NCBI GenBank assembly: GCA_000469685.2
Contig: LS997562.1
Span: 19,559,920 to 19,623,919, forward strand
Origin: Haemonchus contortus
Lineage: Eukaryota; Nematoda; Chromadorea; Rhabditida; Trichostrongylidae
Length of the DNA stretch: 64,000 nt
Direction: 5' to 3'
Positions 42,401 through 53,108 of this stretch are shown in pieces. The notes under the pieces are model-generated. The model worked only from the letters and a program-made list of their open reading frames with translations, searched no databases and was not told the DNA's origin. Position 1 is the first letter of the stretch. Each line of letters opens with the position of its first letter. The translations under genes and the position numbers were made by a program.

Positions 42401-44385
42401 TTACGGTGGTTTTCGATGCTATAATGAGACCTTATTCCCTTCATATAGCCAAACAGGAAATCAACAGCGGTTTTGTGTGCAATGGGATCTTCGTTGAAGT
42501 TGCTAGCTTCATCTGGTTCAGATACTTTTATGGAAGTTACCTTCTGTTCCAGATGGCTCGTCAGCACACCTCATTGCCGCCCACCCTCGCTCCTCAAATG
42601 CGTTCCATGGCGATGCGGTTAAAACGTGGCGCTCCTATATCGTCTCGCGTTCAGTCAAATCTCGATGCATCAGTTCGTGCCCCAAAGTTACGACGAGTTG
42701 CTAGCGATGGTACACGCACTCGTGAGATTCAGGTTGGTACTGATTTTTCTGAGCTCACGATGACTAGAGCTCTCGATGTTCGTTTTTGTAGGCCGTTCAA
42801 CCAGAGCCCATGACTCAACAACCCGCTCAGCAAGTACCCAACATGCAGCAGCAAGTTCAACCTGATCAGCCGCCTTCAACGTCTCAACTGGTTGCTGCTG
42901 CTGCAGCGGCTGCTGCCAACGCTAATGGCACAGATTTTGCCGTTGCTCCTCCTGCGCAGTGTGCTCACTGTGGATCTCGTGGGCCTTGTCCAGCTTGTGT
43001 ACCGTGCTATTGTGCATACTGTCCGCATTCTACAGCAGCAGCCGCCGCTGCTGCTGCTCCCGTTGCATTGAATCCTCCCGCTGCGCTTCAACCGTAAGTT
43101 TTGATTGCATTTTTATTAGTGGGAACGGTTCGTTCTCTTCAACTCACTATATTCGTTTTAAGTGCTCAACAGCTGGCTGTACCTGGAAACGCACAGTTTG
43201 CACATCTAACGCCGCCTGCGCATCTTTCACAAATGGCCTCGGCTGGTCTTCGCTACGTACATGATGCGATATTCGCCAGTCATATGTTAGAGTCTATGCA
43301 GCGTCACCAACAGCAACAACAACAACGGCAACAAGAACAGCTGAGTCAATTCGGACGTCTTTTGCCCAGTTCTACCGGACTCTACGTACTACCGCGAACC
43401 GGAGGCTATCCGGCGGCGTCGGTACGTCTGCCTGTCAGTTTAAACCCTCTTTACTTCCTCTTTCGCTAAGTCAACTATTGATTAGCGTTATATTTTTTGT
43501 GCATGTGAGTTTTAGAATGGACGATTGGAGTTACACATGTTGGTCAACTCTGCAATGCCTCCGGAACTTCTCGGAATGGTCGAACGACCGTTGGATCGAC
43601 ATCACATGTTTGCAGCACCAGTCGCCGAGCCCTTGCCAGTTGGTGCAACTCCTCAAGATATTGAGAAATGTACCGAAAAAATGAATTTCGTAAAAGATGT
43701 TGAGGTAAGAAATGTGCATTTTTAACGTTCGGACTTATTTCCTTGGCATTCCGATGTGTTACCGATACCGGTTTCAACAGCTGGTTACTCGTCGCCAATC
43801 TATCAGCAATATACTTTTTCTCATCATCACGTTTCTGATCTGAAATCAAGAAAGAAAAGTTCCAGTTATTGGTTAAAAAAGTTGTTAGACAAAAGTCGAG
43901 TCGATGATCTGGCTCGAATTACGCTCTTTCTCATTCTTAAAGTTTTTGTTGATTAGGGGTATGGCTTGCAAAATTGACTGAAGAGTTGTGATTCAGGTTC
44001 AAAAATCGGTAATGACTTTGATAATGAAGAGTACCGGGTGAAAAGCCACGAGTTTTTTTTATCAACAATGTTGATGTTGCAAAAAGTGTTTCGGTACACG
44101 AAGTATTCATCAGAAGAGCTCTCTTCACTTGGTGGAGTAGAAAGGCTCATCTGGTCATCTGTATTCTTGAATGTAGACTAACACTTCACCTTTTAGGTTC
44201 CGGAAAACGAAATCGAGCGTTGCACGGTATGTCTATGCGAGTTTGAGACAGGTGAAGAGGTGCGAAATCTACGTTGTACGCACATATTCCACGTGAACTG
44301 CATCGACAAATGGCTGGTGTATAACAAGAAATGCCCGGTGTGCCGGCTGGACGTCGACAAGCAAAAAGCGGTGCTGGTTGAATAG
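39475..44385 (+). CDS. RING-H2 protein, RNF111/RNF165 (Arkadia)-like E3 ubiquitin ligase (8 exons, complete)
   Basis: Exons 39475-39717, 40498-40719, 41406-41492, 42553-42732, 42792-43093, 43163-43421, 43516-43704 and 44197-44385 join in phase to 556 codons plus TAG. The last exon encodes a RING-H2 with C503, C506, C521, H523, H526, C529, C540 and C543; the spacing and the segment [19 protein letters not shown] resemble the C-terminal RING of RNF111/RNF165 (and less closely RNF38/RNF44). Such proteins transfer ubiquitin from E2 enzymes to substrates. Upstream is low-complexity: seven His in exon 1, Gln runs in exons 2, 3 and 6, Ala runs in exon 5, and a cysteine cluster at 301-321. The start follows an acceptor-like CAG directly (39474), with another at 39424. 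Family level is confident; exact orthology and substrates are not. Exon 4 begins with ATG, so a shorter form is possible. Confidence 0.88.
39718..40497 (+). other. Intron 1 of the RING-H2 gene
   Basis: This 780-base GT-AG intron contains a sequence at about 40128-40150 (GGTTCGATGTC) that resembles a degraded pol III B box. Nothing else was recognised. Confidence 0.55.
40720..42552 (+). other. Introns 2 and 3 of the RING-H2 gene (flanking the 41406-41492 exon)
   Basis: Introns 40720-41405 and 41493-42552 surround the small Gln-rich exon. The - strand frame at 42017-42346 (109 codons) in the second intron has no recognised motif. No repeat family of the window was seen here. Confidence 0.6.
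41449..41484 (+). repeat. CAG/CAA repeat coding for a glutamine tract
   Basis: Exon 3 of the RING-H2 gene contains nine consecutive Gln codons, mixed CAG and CAA, followed by RREVE. Mixed codons suggest selection or at least stability compared with a pure CAG run. Confidence 0.85.
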
Positions 44386-46260
44386 CTTCTGGAGTGACAG
44401 TTTGCTTCTTCTTCTGTATCTACGTGGTATCGCTACGTTTTCCGGTCATATCAGTTCAATGCAGAGCAATTAGTGCTTCAACGTTCTGATGGTCGGCTCT
44501 CCTCATTGCAATTATACAACCTATCATCATTGTGGTGTTTATATTCATAGATTTTTTTCAACTCTTCCTCTTCCATATTGTGATCGATGACGTCTGTTCA
44601 ATACGGGCCTGCCATCCTCCATTTCTAATCGATTTAATCGATTATCGATTGTGTGTTGTTATTTTGCTTCTTCGTTCCCATTTCTTCCATATTATTTTCG
44701 CTTTTAAGCGCACGCTTTCCTGTGTATACTTTATTAACTCGTGCACAATTGGATACACGCCTTCTATCATCATGTAAAACAAAGTATGATCTACTTCTAG
44801 ACAGAGATTTTCCTATTTAGGGCCATTATTGTTTATTGATAGAGTGCGATTCGATAGCCCAAGATCTTCGTCCCGGTGGTGTTCGATTGGCCGCTTTTTT
44901 TTTTACTTTTCCAATTAACCTCTTTCTTCCCGTCAAATGTTTCTGTAATCATCGCTTCGCTTGCATGTCCCTCACCTCTTGGTTCTTTGCCTTCAGGGAG
45001 TGGCATGTGCTCTGGGATTCACGCTTAGTAATGTGATTTTACTCGAAATGACTCGATTTTGACCGTACTTATGGTTTGATATTCGTAGAGTGTGTGCATG
45101 CCTGTCCTTGTATCTACTCCTCCATTGCGTTTTTAGGGTTTTCATGCTTCGATACTCAGGATTTTGCGTTGACTATATACATTGCGCATACAACTATTTC
45201 TTTGATGTGCATCCGCTTATAGAAGCCGCCTTGACCGAACGTCTTTCCTCATCCTCGCGTTCGGTGTACATGTATGTGTGTATCACCCAGCTCTCATCCC
45301 TCATCAGATTTCTATTTGTGATTTTTTGAAATCGTATGCGATCGCTCGGGATTCATTGGTCAGACGTCCATGGATAACTTTTTTCCTGGAAAAACTCAAA
45401 TTTTAGCCTACAGAAATGCCAGAGCTTCCCATAATAATAATAACAGCATGCCTTAAATCCCACCTGAGCGAGCGTAGCACGAGCTCTTCACATGTCTTGT
45501 ATGGTGTAGCGCATCGTGGTTACGTGGCCTATGTGTGTACAGTAGTGTTATGTATATGTTCGCAGGGCGATTCGAGTAATAGTCGTCGACCGACAATGTC
45601 AGGCACTCAGTTCCTTTTTTTCGGGCACAATTGCCAAAGTGCTGCTAGGCGCACAGAAATTAATTCAGCTTTCGCTTCTTTTTTTTTGAATGTACTGACA
45701 TGCGTCGGCGATTCGGAGTGGTTTGTGAGGCGATCTCATTCCTTTAATAAAACTTATCAATCGCAGTTATGGAAGAGATATTCTGACAACTTAAAAGAAG
45801 TCGTGGACGACATCGCGCGACAGCGAACGACATCGCTGCTGCCCGAGTCGCCCGCGATTTCCTCGCTCGCGCGACGTCATAGTCGTCGCTCGACGCCATT
45901 TGTGCCTATGTGATCGAATGCTCGCGTTTTGTTTGCTGATCACCCAGAGGGAATTCGGAGCTGTTGTGCAGCATTTCGTATGTGTGGGATGGCGTGAAAA
46001 CGTGGGTGGTTTTCCCCAAGTATTAGCCCGAATGCTATCATAACACAGATACACACATACACCACACGCACATGCACCACACACTTACGCAATGCGCTTT
46101 GATAGTGTGAAAAGCACTTGTCGCGTGTAACGCGGTCGCGTTGCGTGCACATATGTTTCATTTGTGTTTGTTGTTAATATATATATGTCATATTTTTTGT
46201 CAACAATAAAATACTGTTGCTAATTTGTGAAATTCTATGATATCCAAGTGATGTTGTTCG
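44386..46260 (+). other. Probable 3' UTR and downstream flank of the RING-H2 gene
   Basis: Two AATAAA hexamers lie downstream of the stop, at 45746-45751 and 46205-46210, implying a 3' UTR of about 1.4 or 1.8 kb if one of them is used. The stretch is T-rich. An open frame at 45416-45913 overlaps it and is listed separately; a CA-rich simple repeat occupies about 46036-46085. Confidence 0.4.
45416..45913 (+). other. Unassigned 165-codon open frame downstream of the RING-H2 gene
   Basis: The frame starts MPELPIIIITACLKSHLSE and ends RRHSRRSTPFVPM. Its last 50 codons (from about 45763) look the most protein-like, with an Arg/Ser-rich tail. It may be the last exon of another gene, an alternative 3' exon, or chance within a long UTR. 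An AATAAA at 45746 inside the frame argues against the full length being coding. No family was recognised. Confidence 0.18.
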
Positions 46261-46735
46261 GTTTTTATCCGATATTTCTACTAAACCATGGTTTATTCAC
46301 GATGTGGGATGGATGCTCTGCTGTCAGGGACGTCTGACGGCGGTACCATCACGTCCGTCCGATGTCGGAGGGAGGCTGAGCCTTTGGGATTGCCGTCGAT
46401 TGCGGGAAATTGGCGCTCATGCGCTCCGCAGCCTCGCATTAGCAGCCATTCGGGCGCGGCGAAATGAATTAGCCATCGCGCGAACGCAACGCGGCTCGTT
46501 AGAATGCACGCGGCCGGCGCACGACGACGACGACGGCCAGCCTGAATGGGACGCGCACGAGCCAATTCAAGGGACCAACCAATACGGGGGACGGGGGGTT
46601 TTGTTCGCCCAATGGTTGACATTCAAGAGTACCCGAAGAAAAGGTTTCGGGGTACAAATGCCCTTGCTTTGTCCGGCAAAAATGTTCAAAGGCCTCGGGA
46701 GGAATCCGCGTGACCAGCGATGATGTCATGATATT
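46261..46735. other. GC-rich block with overlapping open frames
   Basis: About 450 bases are markedly richer in CG dinucleotides than the flanks and carry long frames on both strands (+ 46304-46723, - 46293-46622). Without recognised motifs the frames are best seen as a consequence of composition. It could be a promoter-type or repeat-derived block. Confidence 0.3.
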
Positions 46736-49700
46736 TTATGTAATGTGATGTGGCATTCTAATCTCCATCTCTGCCGCCACGGTCCATGATGTTTAGGCCT
46801 TTCGGGGGAAGATGTCTCGGGCAGTGTTGGGGATGTACATGGGCATATTTAAGGCAGAAAAGCTCGTAGGGATTCGTCATGGGCTTGTAGATGCTCGATG
46901 TTTTCTTAAAAACGATGTCCCTCTGCTAGGATAATGGGAAGGATATGGAAGAGGGGGGATGGGACTGCACGTCTTGGTTAATTTGAATGAATTAACTGTT
47001 GCAATTAGGAACCATTCTGGATTGGATGGAGGCCTACGGCCTATTTCTTACAAAGTCTGATAAGGGCCCTCGGGTCCTACAGTGATGCGGCCACGGGTCC
47101 TGACTTGAACGGGGCTTGTTATGCGATACCGTTTCCTCCCCGTTCATTACGCAAGGTTCTTCTTTGACGCGTCTTATATGGGAATGGATGAGAACTTGCG
47201 TATCCAAATTGGATTATGCCGTGAAACAAAATGTGTTGGCTGTGGGATTCTGCGTCTACTACATTTTATTTCACCGTCAAGTTACTGTAAGAGCCTAGTG
47301 CCCGTACTGAATTTCCAATCACGTTTACTTAAGTAGCTATCGGTTTGGTTTTATATGTGTTTGTAGGTAGCATTTCAAGGCTATTACAATGCGTTTAAGG
47401 AATTGCAGCATAATCTTTCGAGTCTTTTCACTCCCTTACTTTGTTGAGCGTCTTTTACCTTGTAAGGATGTTTTCAAGGAGAAACTAGATTGTAGCGGTT
47501 CTGAAAGAGAAATATTCTCAGAAACTTCACTCAGTTTGACAGTTTTCAGAGAAAAACTTCTAACTTCATTGGGTGCCTTTTATTTTGATAGTAATCGATT
47601 TCAAGTTTTTGTAAGAAGCTATGTCTTTGTGTAGCTAGTGCTTTATTCGATTCAAAAAAAAAATTATTAAATATGGATTAGCGATTTTCTAGGGCTTCTC
47701 GTTGTTATGTCACCCTCACACGGGTAATGACACAACACAGGGGTCAAACCGTCCTGTGTCGAATTAGAAAAGGTTCTGGGTAGCGAATGGGTGTTAAAAA
47801 TGGTTATTTGAGCTAGGCTTAGAAGAATCCTTGTAGACAGCCTGATAGCGAAACCCATTCATCCTATAATCCTCTCGAGCCTAGTTCGAGAAATGGTTTT
47901 GGGCAGGAATAGTACTGCCAGATACGAAGTACATAGCTTCTCTTTCTCGCTGTGAGCTTGAAGTTGGAAATCCCATTGTCTTATGGGAACAAAAGGAGTA
48001 TTGTAGGATCTAATCATCTCCGTTACGTCAGAACTGCATATTTCCAGCCCTCTTGAGGTATAATCATCATAATCCCCATATGTGGAAGGTTTGTGGCATG
48101 TCCTTTTTCACATGACTTCCTGTAATTGCGAGGCGTCCTGCTGCCGTTGGTAACGAATAATTATTGAGCTGAAATACCGAAGACTGACATATTGTGATTG
48201 TGTGAAGCCTCTGATGTGTCACACATAGACGTGCCTGCCGCGGCCCTTCCCATGTGTTTACACCAAAGTAATAAAATAAATTACGAATGATGGTATTGGA
48301 AGCCCATATGCTGCCCTCACTGATAGCCTTCTTCCATGATTAGCAGTGACAGTCATTTTAAGGTAATCAAGCGGGTGAAATCTGGAATAACCCGGTGGGG
48401 GGGGGGGGATGGGTCGCGGGTGAGAACGAAATTTTGGACGTAATAGATAGTTTTGAGAGAGATTCCGGTTTGTCTAGGGATATGCTTCACGGTAGAATCA
48501 ACCTCCCCGAAAAAGAAACTCAGTATGTATTTGTGTCCGTGTCCTTGTCTCCATAAGCGCTAATTACACGACCCCGTTCTTTCTGCGGTCAAGTGCGTGA
48601 GGCAAAAGGACCTCGATCTTGTTCAGGTTAATGCTAATGGGCGGTACCTTGTTTGATCGGTTGTTGATTGCTTAGCTGAGCATCACTATAGCCGGCATCT
48701 TCAGAAACTGAGCGAAGATGCCGAAGTGACTGGGAAAGCCGAGAAGTTCTTTGAAGATGGTCGCCTGGAGTATTTCCCTATTCTACTGATTAGGCTGTCA
48801 ATTTGCTGAACTACCTCGAGGATCTACAGTATTCATGAAAACTGGCTCAGTTCTGTATGGAATGCATACCTGAACAGGAATATCAGATGCTGGTGCACCT
48901 TCTCAGTTTCTTGGCCCTAGGAAGATCGTGATGCTGGTGGAACGTCAAAGGTGTCATGGTTAACTGCAGGCATCTGCCTCATGCATCATGAATGCCAGAG
49001 TTGGGCCGGGTGTTATCGAATTTCGAAGAAATGAGGACTGATGCCTTGATATATTTCTCTTCATGCAATAAAGCTGGAATGATCGTCCTCCTCCATTCTT
49101 CAATCAGTGGCCTTTTCACTGAAGGACCACATTTCCCAGAGAACGCTGACCTTGGAAACGACCTTAAGTCCTTCGCAGACCGCAATTTCCCAAGATCGCC
49201 TCCTACCGCGAGGGGATCTGTAAGCTGACTACGCGCTGGCCACATGTCGTGAATGGTAGAAGAGAATTCATCAGCAGGTGTTCTGGCTCCTTTTAAAAAT
49301 GAATTCGGAAAATGACCTTAAATATTACGCTTCAGTTTTACACAGCCTAATAAAGCAATCATCCCATCGAATCTCACGCTTCCCTTCCTCAAAATTGAAT
49401 GTGATTCCAGCTCGCATGACATTGTATGCAAGCATTTAAAGAAATGCTGCGCTGAAAGGTGGTAGCTTGGTTTTTCTCGCCTTCTTGCCGTGCCGGCGAG
49501 AGCTACGACTATGGATGCTCAGTTGCCACCGAGCTCTTCAGTATGAAGGTTTAAGGAAAGAGGTTACACGTCTTCAGGCTTCTGGCTAAATAATGAAGTT
49601 CGTTCTCCCGAAAAAGGAGAGCTGTTCAGCCAAGAAATCGTGAACTTGGCCTTGCGTCGGCTCAGGGTATGATAATCGCTGCACCGTTCGGCGGAGCCTC

Positions 49701-52700
49701 TAAAAAAAATCAAAAAATATCTATGCACCATTTGCCTCGAGGTTTGACAAACGTGGCATACGCAGTAGTGTACGATTTTCTGAACATACTTAGCGGCAGC
49801 GTAGGGTGAGCAAATCGATAATCGTGCACAAAGTGAATCGTGCGCGGAACCTTTTTGTTACCTTGCTGCCTGTTGCTCTAAAATTTTCCTCTCTCACAAT
49901 TTAGTATTGAGCTTCACTGGAGCATCTGGAAGAGCCTTTCACAGAGCTTATTTTGCTTTTTTCTATCAAACAGTTCTATTGTCTTGTTTTTGACTGCGCA
50001 AATCACAACAATGTTGATTTGATGCCGATGGATTTTCATCACTACGTTCCCTCTTCTACTAGTTTCCTCTTAAATGATACCCAACAGAGCGCTGTAGCGG
50101 CAATCCTCTTTCGTCGCTGTTATCCGCAGTACTCGGTATATCCCTTCAATCAGTATGTGGTATCTGTATGTAATTATATGCAACATCAAAGGCAGCCCTT
50201 GAAACTCAAAGTGAAACTTCTTTTGATGACTGGGACATTTCGAGTCGCTAGGGGTGAAAGCCCAAACGGAATCATTAGGTAAGATGACGAGCTCTTTACA
50301 GTGGTGGTTTTGACTAGGAATAGTTGGGTTTTACGTAGCAATAGGGTGCATTCAGCCGCATTTACAACGTAAGAATCGATTCCTCACATCTCTTTACTAC
50401 TCTCAACCCCCGACCCTTTGGGAAGATGCCGTCTGTGACGGTCGAGTCACAAATTTATTGAAAGGTGTAGACAATATTGGCGAGTTCTCGGCATTCATCA
50501 GTTCAGGGCTCTGAATTGATGTCACAAGAAGTGTGACTTCTATCTGTTCAGCATTTTACATTCAATCCATGACGTAGCCTCAGTGGAGATCGAGAAGAAG
50601 AACGAGCTGGGAACGTTCGATTGCATTCTGCAAGCGTCATTTCTCGCCAATCACTGGCGTTGAAGGGCACGTTGGCCACGAGTTTTTGACGTCGTAAAAC
50701 GCTAGCCGTCTGTTGTTTGTGCAAGTGCTGGTGAAGCGAACGACGATGTCGGTGGTGTAAGGGAAGGGAGGTAAGGAAGGATATATTGAATTGGCAAGTT
50801 AGAGACGATACATGGAACTATGAACGGACTTGATGAGCTTCCTCTTTGAAAGGAACATCCTTGAACACGCCGCCTCCACTCCTTCGATATCTCATGCAGC
50901 TCAAATCCGTGCGCCCGCGAGGGAGATATAACAGCGAGTGGAGCTTAATGATTTTTATATCTATCCATTCCGGAGAATAATCGTCCACACTAGCAGACAA
51001 GTTTGTAGCTGCAGGTTTCATCCATGCTCAGACCGTTCATGGGCAAAAGTATAGTGGGCTAGTGTGTCCAGTCATCGAGAGGACGTTTTTTCGTATCCTT
51101 CCAATGATTCTGAGAAGAGAACAAACATATGCACGGTTCCTTGCTTGTGTGGCTTCATCAAGGCAATTGTCTAATGAAGCTTCTGTCCGCACTATTAAGG
51201 GTTCGTTGAAATTTCGTCGCAATATGATGAGTTTGTTTTTGAGAAAGGTCTTTTCAACGACTTTTATCCCAAATTTATTTCGTCCTTGAGCTTGAACATC
51301 CTGAGCAAGTTTTCCGTTTTCTCAGTGGTTTTGAAGTGGAAAATGCAAGGGCACATGGGCAAAATTACATCAGGCACACAGCTATCCTCTCGGCAGACAC
51401 AGTACAATGGGCGACCCTGGAACAGGTTCCGTTTTTAAGAGGACCAGCCAATTGTGTGATACTGTGTTGTCGTACAGTCAGTTAGTGAAGAGTGGTGAGG
51501 GGACGGCAAGGGAGATGGGAGCTGGATAATAGAAGAAGAGTCTTGGGCCTTGCTTGGAATCAAGCGACGGCACAAACGTGGTCTTCAGACTGTGTATCAA
51601 CATTTGGCGATTGACTATTACAAGGATGCCGAGCTAAGTACAAAACAATGGTCTCGAACGGGATTCAAAGTTGTACCAGGGCTTCAAGGAAACGCTCCAA
51701 TGCTTTTTCCAGGCTCAAAAGCATGACTGCATGTTTGAATCCCGTCCAAAGCCGAGGGTATTGCGCAAAGCCCAGCTTCTTTTTCATGACATTCGCATCG
51801 CGAATCGTGGCAGAAATCGGCATGAAGCAGGACGATGACTCGATTATTTTAGGGATGGATTCTTTCCCAGATTGGAGTTCTTTTTGGTGCAGAATAGTTT
51901 GTATAGTTGCAGTAGGATTCGAAAATTGAGGTCGACTTTTTCATTTTTCACGTATGGCGCACGAATTCCTTTTCCGTTCCCGTTGTAGAGACAGAAGTAT
52001 GTTCTGAAGACCTGTACAACCAATTAGGTCTTATATGTCTTCTTTTTACTCCAGCAGTGTAAGGTAACAAATCAATTTCACTGAAACACTGAATGGGTGG
52101 TGATGGTCAAACCGGTAAGGTGTTTTATTTGTGTGGTGTTCTTCAGAATTACGTCAGAAGGGCCAGGACAGATTAACGCGTGAACGGATGTAATTTCTGG
52201 TCTCTGGCGAATGGTGCTCAAATCCACTGCTGCCCATGAATGGACTTCTATTACATAGGGACACTCCTCTGTTTCTTAGTCTTAGTGGTATTTGGTAATG
52301 TTGGTGTGGTATTTACAGGTAAATTGAGGGCGTAACCCTGAAGCATCACGTGCTTTTCTAAAAGGAAGGCAGTTTGGTGAATGGTTATTAATATGGATAA
52401 AAAAAGAAATGAGTTTTTTGTTTAGAAGGTGACGGCTGAGGAAAAATGAACGAAGGTGTCACGACTATCGTGCAATTCGTATAGAATTAAATCTAGAGTC
52501 AGGTGCATCCCAGGCCAACTAAACTTCCCATATTTCCTCCAAGGTTGAATACGCTTTAAACGCTGTCAGATTTTGAATTGAAATCGAATGCGTCGAATGG
52601 TTTTCAAACAGAGCGAGAGCTCAATCCTTTGAATGCATGCAGCAGATCTTCGTTAGCGCTCTTCTTGTCTTTTATTTGTGTCATGATGTTGTGCGCTGGT

Positions 52701-53067
52701 TTTTCCTGATCTCGTCTTTCTTATTTGATTATCGATTGCAGGAGAGATAACTATTTGCAAATTTTTCCTCGGTGGCCGAAAACATGTCCGACGTCACTGC
52801 ATCAAAACGTGGTATCCCTGTGATGGAAGTTGTTGTGGGTTTTTTTTTGTCTTACTTGATTCAATTAGCTTGCTTTGGTCAGCATTGTATAGTTTTACGT
52901 GCAGTTTTCAAGTTATCCCCCAATTTAAAAGATAGTTGATCGTTGATATTAATAGTCAGGATGAGCGAAGATTTCTTGGTCTGGGGGATGATATTCATTT
53001 AGTTCTGGTTCATAGTACTTGCACATCACCGTTAGCAGAGAAGGGAGGTGTACAATTAGTCACCAAA
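46736..53067. other. Gene-poor region
   Basis: A poly-G run of about 10 lies near 48398. Frames such as 48992-49228 (+), 49953-50282 (+) and 51062-51289 (+) lack recognised domains. No exon chain was found. Confidence 0.4.
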
Positions 53068-53108
53068 GCATTCGAAGCCATTCACTTAGGGTGAATGGCT
53101 TTGAATGC
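53068..53108. repeat. 18-bp inverted repeat with 5-base loop
   Basis: GCATTCGAAGCCATTCAC (53068-53085) pairs with GTGAATGGCTTTGAATGC (53091-53108) with one mismatch; loop TTAGG. No gene is adjacent. Confidence 0.85.

Noticed and set aside
49953..50282. A + frame containing LLNDTQQSAVAAIL, reminiscent of the Q-motif region of superfamily 1 helicases
   Set aside because: No Walker A (GPPGTGKT-type) motif follows in any frame nearby, so the resemblance is too short to support a helicase remnant.
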